From positions 930,001 to 994,000 of the forward strand of contig NZ_JBDFMI010000006.1 of assembly GCF_047238185.1 (NCBI RefSeq): a stretch of 64,000 bases of DNA, given 5' to 3'. The notes beneath the pieces are model-generated. The model searched no databases, was not told the DNA's origin, and was given only the letters and a program-made list of their open reading frames with translations. Of this stretch, positions 8,559-16,278 are shown piece by piece. Every line of letters begins with the position of its first letter. The first letter of the stretch is position 1. The stretch comes from Bacillus_AD sp047238185 (GTDB lineage Bacteria > Bacillota > Bacilli > Bacillales > DSM-1321). Position numbers and translations under genes: made by a program.

Positions 8559-9267
8559 TGATGAGCCTCTTGCACGGGATGAGCTGGCGTATTTATTGAA
8601 GCGCAGCAATGTGGTCGAAGTGGTAGGCGAGGCAGAGCATTTGGAAGAAGCAATCGAAAAACTGGACGATCGGGATGTGGATGTATTATTCCTCGATATA
8701 CAGCTTGCGGAAAGCAGCGGGCTGGAACTCGCCCGGCGCATCCAGGAGCTTCCCGACTGTCCGGAAATTGTGTTTGCCACAGCCTATGACATGTATGCAC
8801 TCCATGCATTTGAGCTTAGTGCGGCGGATTATTTGCTCAAGCCCTTCGATGAGGAGAGGATTCAAAAAACAATCGCTAAATTACTGAAAGCAAGAGAGAG
8901 TTCTGCACAACGGGAAGTAAGTGATGGCGTATCAGAGCCATTGGAAAAATTGGCGATCAATCTCGATGGGCGGATTGTCCTTGTGAACGTGAAGGATATT
9001 TTGTATCTTGTTTCCGCCGAGGGCCGTACAATGATTGTCACTAATCAGGGCAAATATGAAAGCAATGATTCGCTTGTGACGTTTGAACGCAAGCTGCAAG
9101 CCACGCCGGTTATGAGGGTGCATCGGTCATATCTTGTGCATCTGGACCATATTAAAGAAATACAGCCATGGTTCCATTCAACCTATAACCTGATCATGAT
9201 GGACAAGGAATCGATTCCTGTTAGCCGGACCTATACGAAAGAGTTGAAGAAAAAAATCGGACTGTAA
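8536..9267 (+). CDS. lytT: LytTR-family response regulator
   Basis: The 243-residue regulator has a receiver domain (about 1-120) with acidic DDEP near the N-terminus, phosphoacceptor Asp54 in VLFLDIQL and the conserved Lys in LLKPFDEERI. A LytTR DNA-binding domain follows (about 140-243) with AINLDGRIVLVNVKDILYL and MRVHRSYLVHLDHI. LytTR proteins bind paired direct repeats about two helical turns apart. Such a pair stands immediately downstream, in front of cstA. The ATG lies inside the end of lytS with AGGAGAGTGGGGGGA upstream. Confidence 0.93.
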   Translation: MLKAFIVDDEPLARDELAYLLKRSNVVEVVGEAEHLEEAIEKLDDRDVDVLFLDIQLAESSGLELARRIQELPDCPEIVFATAYDMYALHAFELSAADYLLKPFDEERIQKTIAKLLKARESSAQREVSDGVSEPLEKLAINLDGRIVLVNVKDILYLVSAEGRTMIVTNQGKYESNDSLVTFERKLQATPVMRVHRSYLVHLDHIKEIQPWFHSTYNLIMMDKESIPVSRTYTKELKKKIGL

Positions 9268-9273
9268 AAGCTA

Positions 9274-9304
9274 TTGCATTTCAGCCTCCATTCTTTGCAT
9301 TTCA
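9274..9304 (+). promoter_or_regulatory. Candidate LytT operator (direct repeat, 21 bp)
   Basis: TTGCATTTCA occurs at 9274-9283 and again at 9295-9304, exactly 21 bp apart, in the 129-bp gap between lytT and cstA. A tandem decamer repeat spaced two helical turns is the expected geometry for LytTR dimers. The site lies about 95 bp before the cstA start, suitable for activation. The assignment to LytT is an inference from position and geometry. Confidence 0.7.
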
Positions 9305-9396
9305 TTCCGGAATTCATGCGCTTTAAATTGAAATCGCGGTTTTTCGACTTTTTTCAGTTATCCTAACGGTAACGAATAGTAAAGGAGCTGAAAGAA

Positions 9397-11190
9397 ATGA
9401 ATGCGATTACAATTGTCATAGCTTCCATCTGTATTCTATTGATCGCGTACAGATTATATGGAACATTCATGATGGCCAAGGTGTTGAAAATTGATGAATC
9501 CACTCCTACTCCAGCGCACGAACTGGAAGACGGAAAAGACTATGTACCAACGAATAAATGGGTTACGTTCGGACACCATTTCGCTGCGATTGCGGCAGCT
9601 GGCCCGCTGGTAGGCCCTATCCTGGCGGCGCAATTCGGTTATCTGCCCGGATTGCTGTGGCTCTTGATCGGTGCGGTTATCGGCGGTGCGGTCCACGATG
9701 CAGTCGTCCTGTTCGCTTCGATGAAGAAGAAAGGGAAGTCGCTTTCAGAAGTGGCTAAGGATGAGTTAGGCCCTGTGGCCGGTTTTTGTACAGGACTTGC
9801 GATGCTGTTCATCATTACGATCACGATGGCCGGTTTATCTATGGTTGTGTTGAATGCGTTGACGAACAATCCTTGGGGAACCTTCTCTGTCGGCATTACC
9901 ATTCCGATCGCTATGGGTGTCGGGATTGCCTATAAAAAGACAGGAAACTTGAAGCTTACGACTACAATCGGATTCATTCTTTTGATGCTGGGCGTCTTCT
10001 TCGGCCCGTATATAAAAGATACTGTGTTAGGGGATTGGTTGACTCTCGATTACCAGACACTTGCCATTATTTTGCCTATATATGCTTTCTTTGCTGCAGC
10101 GCTGCCAGTTTGGCTATTGTTGGCACCGCGTGATTATTTGAGCAGCTTTATGAAAATCGGCGTTTTCGCCGCATTGATTGTCGGTGTGTTCATCATTAAT
10201 CCTAAGATGCATATGCCGGCACTTACTGAGTTCATACATGGCGGAGGCCCTACCATCGCCGGTCCTGTCTGGCCGTTTATTTCGATTACGATTGCCTGTG
10301 GGGCCATATCCGGTTTCCATGCATTCGTTGGATCGGGGACGACTCCGAAAATGCTTGACCGCTGGAGTGATATCAAGCCTGTAGCATTTGGAGCCATGCT
10401 GGTCGAATGCCTAGTCGGAATTATGGCGCTGATTGCCGCTTCTGCTCTGCAGCCGGCCGATTATTTCGCCATCAACTCTGCACCGGAAGTCTTTAAGACG
10501 TTAGGAATGAATGTTGTCCATTTGCCTGACCTGGCCAGGGAGATTGGAATGGATCTGGAAGGAAGAACAGGAGGGGCCGTTACTTTGGCGGTCGGCATGA
10601 CCTATATTTTCACCAAGATTCCTTGGTTTGACCAATTGGCCTCTTATTTCTATCAATTTGTTATCATGTTCGAAGCCGTGTTTATTTTAACGGCGATTGA
10701 TTCAGGTACTCGTGTGTCACGTTATTTAATCCAAGACTTCCTTGGCGATATTTATAAGCCTTTGAAAAAAACAGATTGGCTGCCGGGATCGATCTTTGCC
10801 AGTGCGGTTGCCTGCTTCCTATGGGGGTACCTGCTCTTCTCCGGAGATATCGGATCTGTATGGGCACTGTTCGGCGTATCGAATCAACTGATGGCATCCA
10901 TCGGATTGATTATAGGGGCAACAGTGATTTTAAAAATTGCCGATAAGCGAAGATATATGCTGACGGCGCTCATCCCGCTTGCTTATCTGTATGTAACCGT
11001 CAACTATGCCGGTTATTGGATGATCAAAAATGTATACTTGAATTCAGAGGCGACAGGCTACAGCGTATTGAATGGCGTATTATCCATCATCATGCTTGTA
11101 CTAGGATTCATCATCATCGTTGCCGCATTCAAGAAATGGCTGCAGCTATGGAACTCGCCGGAATTACGGGTTGAAAAGCCGGCTGCCTAA
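9397..11190 (+). CDS. cstA: CstA-family transporter (peptide/pyruvate)
   Basis: The 597-residue protein matches the Bacillus CstA length and has the CstA N-terminal signature: KDYVPTNKWVTFGHHFAAIA, then AAGPLVGPILAAQFGYLPG, and VGSGTTPKMLDRW in the middle. About 15 hydrophobic segments cover the chain. Family members transport peptides under carbon starvation (CstA) or pyruvate (BtsT). The adjacent LytS/LytT pair parallels E. coli BtsS/BtsR-BtsT, so pyruvate uptake is a reasonable inference but not proven by sequence. AAAGGAG precedes the ATG and an intrinsic terminator follows. Confidence 0.93.
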   Translation: MNAITIVIASICILLIAYRLYGTFMMAKVLKIDESTPTPAHELEDGKDYVPTNKWVTFGHHFAAIAAAGPLVGPILAAQFGYLPGLLWLLIGAVIGGAVHDAVVLFASMKKKGKSLSEVAKDELGPVAGFCTGLAMLFIITITMAGLSMVVLNALTNNPWGTFSVGITIPIAMGVGIAYKKTGNLKLTTTIGFILLMLGVFFGPYIKDTVLGDWLTLDYQTLAIILPIYAFFAAALPVWLLLAPRDYLSSFMKIGVFAALIVGVFIINPKMHMPALTEFIHGGGPTIAGPVWPFISITIACGAISGFHAFVGSGTTPKMLDRWSDIKPVAFGAMLVECLVGIMALIAASALQPADYFAINSAPEVFKTLGMNVVHLPDLAREIGMDLEGRTGGAVTLAVGMTYIFTKIPWFDQLASYFYQFVIMFEAVFILTAIDSGTRVSRYLIQDFLGDIYKPLKKTDWLPGSIFASAVACFLWGYLLFSGDIGSVWALFGVSNQLMASIGLIIGATVILKIADKRRYMLTALIPLAYLYVTVNYAGYWMIKNVYLNSEATGYSVLNGVLSIIMLVLGFIIIVAAFKKWLQLWNSPELRVEKPAA

Positions 11191-11248
11191 AGGAATGAGG
11201 ATGAATGCCTGCAAGGTTGATACGAAAATAATTGGGTGCAAAGACCGA

Positions 11249-11277
11249 AAAGAAGCTGATTTCAGCTTCTTTTTTTT
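11249..11277 (+). terminator. cstA terminator
   Basis: AGAAGCTGA pairs with TCAGCTTCT across a 2-nt loop, followed by eight Ts. Confidence 0.9.
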
Positions 11278-11338
11278 CGCTAAAAATGCTAACTAGAAGA
11301 ACGGAAGGAAATGAAATGTATTTTTCACTATAATAACA

Positions 11339-11363
11339 TAATATTTTAAAATATTAGAAAATT
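11339..11363. promoter_or_regulatory. 18-bp palindrome with overlapping CodY-like motif
   Basis: TAATATTTT-AAAATATTA (11339-11356) is a perfect palindrome about 75 bp before the permease gene. Overlapping it, AAATATTAGAAAATT (11349-11363) differs from the CodY consensus AATTTTCWGAAAATT at three positions. A TATAAT lies about 35 bp further downstream. CodY control would suit an amino-acid-related permease/amidohydrolase operon, but AT-rich palindromes also arise by chance. Confidence 0.35.
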
Positions 11364-11431
11364 CTCTTTATTAATTAGCTGTTTTATATTACTATAATAA
11401 AATCACATCTATAAAAAGGGGAGGGGATCAA

Positions 11432-12616
11432 ATGTCACAAATGCTCGCACTCGTGATTGTCGTAGGCATTCTCTATATAGGCGACATCATATCCACAAAA
11501 ACCAAGGCATGGGTACCTTCTGTTTTTGTCAGCGCTGTTCTATTTTTGGCCGGCTATTGGACGTTCTTCCCGCAAAATATTATTGAAACTGCGGGGGTAG
11601 GTCCGGTTATCGCTACGATGTTTATGTATTTATTAATTACAAACATGGGGACTTTATTATCCTTGAAGGAATTGAAAAATCAATGGAAGACCATCGTGAT
11701 TGCTCTAACTGGCATATTGGGTATCATCGTTATTCTTTTTACTATCGGAGCCGCGATTTTTGATATGGAAACGATGATTGTCGCTATTCCGCCATTGGTT
11801 GGCGGCCTTGTTTCTTCCCTTATTATGTCCGAAGGGGCTGCGAATGCTGGATTTCAGGACTTAGCTGTTTTTGCCATTGTCATCTATGTGATGCAGGGCT
11901 TCGCCGGATATCCACTGACGTCCATTATGTTGAAGAGAGAGGGAAAAAGACTCCTTGGTTTATACCGTAAAGGAGAGATTAGCTATATTCCGCCCAACGA
12001 TGAACAAAGTGAAATGCAGGAAAAGCCGAAGTTATTCAAGGGACTTTCGGATAAATACAATACGGATTATTTTAAGTTTTTCCGATTGGCGATTGTTGGT
12101 TTTGTAGCCTATAGCGTATCTACGTTATTGGCGCCCATTGTGACAGTGAATGCTATGGTGCTTTGTCTGTTATTTGGGGTCATCGCTTCTTCAATTGGTT
12201 TTTTGGAGCGCCAGCCGCTCCAAAAAGCAAATGGATTCGGAATATCGATTATGGTGTTGATGCTATTTGTGTTTGATGGATTAAAAAATGCCACACCCCA
12301 AATGATGATGAGAATTATAGTCCCTCTCATTGTGTCGATTATATTAGCTGTAATCGGGATGTACATCTTCTCATTCATCGCCGGAAAAATATTGAAGGTG
12401 AGCCCTAATCTAGCATTTGCTGTATCGCTTACGGCTCTTTATGGATTTCCAGCCGATTACATCATTACAAATGAAGTGGTCAAATCGATTGCGAAAGATG
12501 AAAAGGAGAAAGAAATACTTCTTAGCCACATGCTGCCTCCGATGCTTGTTGGGGGATTTATTACAGTTACTATTGTTTCAGTTGTCCTCGCCGGCGTATT
12601 TGTTGCATGGCTATAA
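11432..12616 (+). CDS. Putative carboxylate/amino-acid permease
   Basis: The 394-residue, very hydrophobic protein has ten to twelve membrane segments, with a cytoplasmic loop around residues 170-205 (KREGKRLLGLYRKGE). The glycine-rich GGLVSSLIMSEGAA in the first half and LTALYGFPADYIITNEV in the second suggest two related halves with re-entrant loops, as in GltS-like carboxylate carriers. I cannot name the exact family. It is followed 21 bp later by an M20 amidohydrolase, so it probably imports an acylated or conjugated amino acid, or a product of its hydrolysis. A strong AAAAGGGGAGGGG precedes the ATG. Confidence 0.75.
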   Translation: MSQMLALVIVVGILYIGDIISTKTKAWVPSVFVSAVLFLAGYWTFFPQNIIETAGVGPVIATMFMYLLITNMGTLLSLKELKNQWKTIVIALTGILGIIVILFTIGAAIFDMETMIVAIPPLVGGLVSSLIMSEGAANAGFQDLAVFAIVIYVMQGFAGYPLTSIMLKREGKRLLGLYRKGEISYIPPNDEQSEMQEKPKLFKGLSDKYNTDYFKFFRLAIVGFVAYSVSTLLAPIVTVNAMVLCLLFGVIASSIGFLERQPLQKANGFGISIMVLMLFVFDGLKNATPQMMMRIIVPLIVSIILAVIGMYIFSFIAGKILKVSPNLAFAVSLTALYGFPADYIITNEVVKSIAKDEKEKEILLSHMLPPMLVGGFITVTIVSVVLAGVFVAWL

Positions 12617-12637
12617 TCACTAAAGGAGATGTCGGAA

Positions 12638-13813
12638 ATGAACAAAGTAAAAGAAATGATCGCTGAATTAAATGAAGAATTGATAGCTATCCGCCAGAAG
12701 CTGCATAGTGAGCCTGAACTATCTTGGGAAGAGTACGAAACAACAAACTATGTCTGCCAATTTCTTGATGGATTGAATATCCCTTATCGCCGAACAGAAC
12801 CGACGGGTGTCATCGCTGAGATCCAAGGTGAAAAACCAGGGAAAACAGTAGCGCTTCGTGCTGATATGGATGCCCTTTCTGTCCAGGAAATCAATCAGGA
12901 GCTTCCTTATTGCTCTAAGGAAGAGGGGAAAATGCATGCTTGCGGACATGATACGCATACGGCAATGCTTCTGATAGCTGCAAAAGCATTGCAGCAAATG
13001 AAGGAGGAGATAGCGGGGACTGTCCGCCTCATTTTCCAACCGGCAGAAGAGGTTGCCAATGGTGCAAAAGAAATGGTAAAGCAAGGCGCAGTAGAAGGGG
13101 TAGACAATGTATTTGGAATCCATATCTGGACGCCAGTCGATACGAATAAAATTCAATGTGCGAAAGGGCCGCAATTTGCTTCAGCGGACATTTTCCAAGT
13201 GACATTCACTGGCCGCGGCGGGCATGCTGCACTTCCCCATAACGCTGTGGATGCAGTCATGATCGCATCCACATTTGCCTTAAATGCACAAACCGTTGTG
13301 TCAAGGATGGTAGATCCTTTGAAGCCTGCTGTCTTAACTATCGGAAGAATGGATGTCGGCACCCGTTTTAATGTCATTGCGGAAAATGCTGTTTTGGATG
13401 GGACTGTCCGTTGCTTCGATAAGGATGTCCGTCAGTTAATTGAAAAACAAATCCGCCATTATGCCGACCAGGTGGCAGCCCTTTATGGCGGGAAAGCGGA
13501 AGTATCCTATTCGTATGGCACACAAGCAGTCATCAATGATGAATATAGCGCTGCACTGGCCGAAAAAACGATTAAGGAATGCTTCGGCGAGGATGCTTAC
13601 CATATGGATGACCCGACAATGGGCGGCGAGGATTTCAGCTTCTATTTGGATGAAGTTCCAGGCTGCTTTGCCCTTGTAGGCTGCGGAAATACCGAGAAGG
13701 ATACACGCTGGGCGCACCATAATGGCCATTTCAATATCGACGAGGATGCATTAAAGGTAGGAGCGGAACTCTATGTTCAATATGCTCTTGCTTATTTGAA
13801 TGACCAGCAATAA
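12638..13813 (+). CDS. M20D amidohydrolase (N-acyl-amino-acid hydrolase)
   Basis: The 391-residue zinc hydrolase carries the M20D/HipO motifs: IRQKLHSEPELSWEE near the start, LRADMDALSVQE, MHACGHDTHTAMLL with metal-binding Cys and His, FQPAEEVANGAKEMV, and a C-terminal MGGEDFSFYLD. Such enzymes cleave N-acyl or carbamoyl amino acids, IAA conjugates or similar amides; the substrate is not readable. I chose the ATG at 12638 because AAAGGAG (12622-12628) is 9 bp upstream; the ATG at 12629 directly abuts that ribosome site. It forms an operon with the upstream permease and is closed by a long hairpin. Confidence 0.92.
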   Translation: MNKVKEMIAELNEELIAIRQKLHSEPELSWEEYETTNYVCQFLDGLNIPYRRTEPTGVIAEIQGEKPGKTVALRADMDALSVQEINQELPYCSKEEGKMHACGHDTHTAMLLIAAKALQQMKEEIAGTVRLIFQPAEEVANGAKEMVKQGAVEGVDNVFGIHIWTPVDTNKIQCAKGPQFASADIFQVTFTGRGGHAALPHNAVDAVMIASTFALNAQTVVSRMVDPLKPAVLTIGRMDVGTRFNVIAENAVLDGTVRCFDKDVRQLIEKQIRHYADQVAALYGGKAEVSYSYGTQAVINDEYSAALAEKTIKECFGEDAYHMDDPTMGGEDFSFYLDEVPGCFALVGCGNTEKDTRWAHHNGHFNIDEDALKVGAELYVQYALAYLNDQQ

Positions 13814-13847
13814 TCAAAGGTTTCTATTATTAAACTGCCATTAGAAG

Positions 13848-13924
13848 AGGGCTAGATTGGCTGCCCCCAAAAAGTAAGAGAAATGACAAACTTTTAGGGG
13901 GCGTTGCCATTCAGCCCTTTTTTG
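13848..13924 (+). terminator. Long interrupted hairpin with T-tract
   Basis: AGGGCT, GGC, GCCCCC and AAAGT on the left arm pair in order with ACTTT, GGGGGC, GCC and AGCCCT on the right arm, followed by a run of Ts. It would terminate the permease/amidohydrolase operon. The arms (GGCTGCCCCCAAAAAGT) also resemble the terminal repeats of IS1182-like elements, so it could be a small MITE-type remnant serving as terminator. The remaining DNA up to 14137 holds no gene. Confidence 0.6.
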
Positions 13925-14137
13925 CTTTCATGATGATAGGCAACACTTCCAGCATCCAAGCTTTCCATTCTACTGCGAACGAAAGAAAGTGTCTATCAAA
14001 GTGAAGTGCTAATTTGAAGAAACATGCATTTTAAAAGGGAAACCAGCAGAAATAGGAAGAAAGTGTAATTTGTCCTCCTGTTATCGGCGGAAATGTGAGA
14101 TAATTGTGGCAAATAGCGAGATTTTCAGGAGGTACGA

Positions 14138-15097
14138 ATGAACAAAGAATTGAAACACCCATTAATTGAAAAAATTTTACGTAATATAGATCAAGTTATG
14201 ATAGGCAAACGGGAAGTGGCGGAATTAAGCTTAATCGCTCTTCTTGCGGAAGGGCATGTACTGCTTGAGGATGTGCCGGGCGTCGGGAAGACTATGATGG
14301 TCCGTGCGCTGGCAACCAGCATAGGCGCCAGCTTCAAACGGATTCAATTCACGCCTGATTTGCTTCCGTCAGATGTCACAGGGACGTCTATTTTCAGCCA
14401 AAAGGATCAGGAGTTTGTTTTTTTGCCGGGACCGATCATGGGCAATATCATTCTTGCCGATGAAATCAATAGGACATCGCCGAAAACGCAGTCTTCTTTG
14501 CTGGAGGGCATGGAGGAGGCGAGCGTAACGGTCGATGGCGTCACACGCAGGCTGGAGCAGCCGTTTTTCGTCATGGCCACACAGAATCCGATCGAGTATG
14601 AAGGGACTTATCCGCTGCCGGAAGCGCAATTGGACCGTTTCCTGCTGAAAATGAAGATGGGATATCCGGATCCGGAAGAGGAGATTGATGTATTGAGCAG
14701 TACGCAATTCAATCAGCCGATCGACCAGCTGCAATCAGTCGTTTCACTCGAAGAAATAAAGAGCCTGCAGGAACAAGCGAAGCAGGTTCATGTCGATTAC
14801 ATTATGAAACGTTACATCGTGGAGCTGTCCAACCGGACAAGGATGCATCCTTCTATCTATCTAGGCGTCAGCCCAAGGGGGTCTATCGCGCTGATGAAGG
14901 GAGCTCAAGCCTATGCCTTAATGAATGGAAGGGATTATGTCATCCCGGATGATATTCATTATTTGGCCCCGTATATTTTTGCACATCGCCTTATACTGAA
15001 TCCGGAGGCGAAATATAGCGGAACAAATCCCGAAGATCTTGTGAGTTCAATTGTTGCCCAAGTACCGGTACCGATCCAAAGGCATGTGGCAGAATGA
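14138..15097 (+). CDS. yeaC: MoxR-family AAA+ ATPase
   Basis: The 319-residue AAA+ protein has Walker A in LLEDVPGVGKTMMVRALA (about residues 44-61), Walker B in ILADEINRTSPKTQSSLLEG, sensor 1 in FFVMATQNPIEYEGTYPLPE and an arginine-finger region in LDRFLLKMKMGYP. MoxR ATPases act as chaperones that mature or activate VWA/DUF58 partner complexes. It is the first gene of a three-gene operon (MoxR-DUF58-transglutaminase) just before guaA, exactly as yeaC-yeaD-yebA-guaA in B. subtilis. TCAGGAGG precedes the ATG and it overlaps the next gene by 4 bp. Confidence 0.93.
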   Translation: MNKELKHPLIEKILRNIDQVMIGKREVAELSLIALLAEGHVLLEDVPGVGKTMMVRALATSIGASFKRIQFTPDLLPSDVTGTSIFSQKDQEFVFLPGPIMGNIILADEINRTSPKTQSSLLEGMEEASVTVDGVTRRLEQPFFVMATQNPIEYEGTYPLPEAQLDRFLLKMKMGYPDPEEEIDVLSSTQFNQPIDQLQSVVSLEEIKSLQEQAKQVHVDYIMKRYIVELSNRTRMHPSIYLGVSPRGSIALMKGAQAYALMNGRDYVIPDDIHYLAPYIFAHRLILNPEAKYSGTNPEDLVSSIVAQVPVPIQRHVAE

Positions 15098-16278
15098 TGC
15101 GTGATTTGTTTTCCCGTATGAGACGGACGGCCAACATGATGGCACTCGCCATATTAATCATAGCAACCTTTACATATGCCATGTTTCAAGGGGGATTTGT
15201 CAGTTGGTTTTTGTTTTATGCCTTCATCCCTTTTTGGGCATATCCTATTTTATTGTCTTTCTATCCGATCAAATCGATAGAGGTTGCCCGGCGATTTAAC
15301 CGCCATGAATACAGCGGGGGCGATCTGATTGAGGTAGAAATAAAAATCAAAAGAAAGAGATTCAAACCTATCCCATTCTTGATTGCCAGGGATTGCCTAT
15401 CCGGCGCCTTCGAAAACCAAACTGGCGGAACTCATCAAAGGATGATCTCTCTTTTCTGGAAAAAAGAAATTGTCTTTCAATACACCATTCCGATGGCCGT
15501 CCGGGGGGAGCATGTATTCAGCGGCATACAGATTGAAATGGTCGACCTGCTTGGTTTTTATGAAAAGAAACAGATCATCTCCTGCAAGGATACATTGCTT
15601 GTGTATCCAGACTATAAGGAAGTGGACATCAATAAGCTGGATGCATTCTATGAGCAAGGCGAAGCAGCTGCCTCCGTCCGGACAAAAGGGGACCATTCGG
15701 TTGTATCAGGTGTCCGGAGCTATACGCCCGGCGACCGGATGTCATGGATCCATTGGAAAGCGACAGCACGCCGGAATGAAGTCATGACGAAAGAGTTCGA
15801 GGAAAGGAAGAGCCAGGATGTGCTAGTGATTCTGGATGCTACCTTGACGGAGGGATTTGAAAGGACAGTCAGCTATGCGGCCTCCTTTGTCCACAGCATG
15901 CTGCTGAAAGGCGTGGGAGTCGCTTTCATGACGCTGGATCGCCAGTCGTTTATGCCTTATCCGGCGAGAGGGGAACAGCAAAGGAGAAAGATTATGTATG
16001 AACTTGCCAAGATAGTGCCGGCAGAGGACGATGTCCGGAATGCAGACGGATTTGCAGCTACTATACATATGCCAGGCATGGCTGTCACCGGCCGATTGTC
16101 TGCATCTTTGATTCAGCATATGGGCAATATGAGAGGCACCGCTACGGCTGTCATATACGTTGTGGCTGAAGCGTCCGAAGACCAGAGGAAATTAGCCGGG
16201 CAAGCCCAGGCAAAAGGCATTGTCTGCTATTTTGTCGGCAGCGGTTGGACCGCGGAAGGCAAGGTGATCCATGTATAA
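15094..16278 (+). CDS. yeaD: DUF58-family protein
   Basis: The 394-residue protein has two N-terminal membrane segments (about residues 15-55) and a cytoplasmic or surface beta-rich part. The DUF58 signature lies at about 205-250: SYTPGDRMSWIHWKATARR followed by VMTKEFEE and VLVILD, a degenerate VWA-like fold. DUF58 proteins are regular partners of MoxR ATPases and transglutaminase-like membrane proteins, and the whole set is probably a membrane-bound complex. Start and stop overlap both neighbours (4 and 8 bp), indicating tight translational coupling. Confidence 0.92.
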   Translation: MMRDLFSRMRRTANMMALAILIIATFTYAMFQGGFVSWFLFYAFIPFWAYPILLSFYPIKSIEVARRFNRHEYSGGDLIEVEIKIKRKRFKPIPFLIARDCLSGAFENQTGGTHQRMISLFWKKEIVFQYTIPMAVRGEHVFSGIQIEMVDLLGFYEKKQIISCKDTLLVYPDYKEVDINKLDAFYEQGEAAASVRTKGDHSVVSGVRSYTPGDRMSWIHWKATARRNEVMTKEFEERKSQDVLVILDATLTEGFERTVSYAASFVHSMLLKGVGVAFMTLDRQSFMPYPARGEQQRRKIMYELAKIVPAEDDVRNADGFAATIHMPGMAVTGRLSASLIQHMGNMRGTATAVIYVVAEASEDQRKLAGQAQAKGIVCYFVGSGWTAEGKVIHV

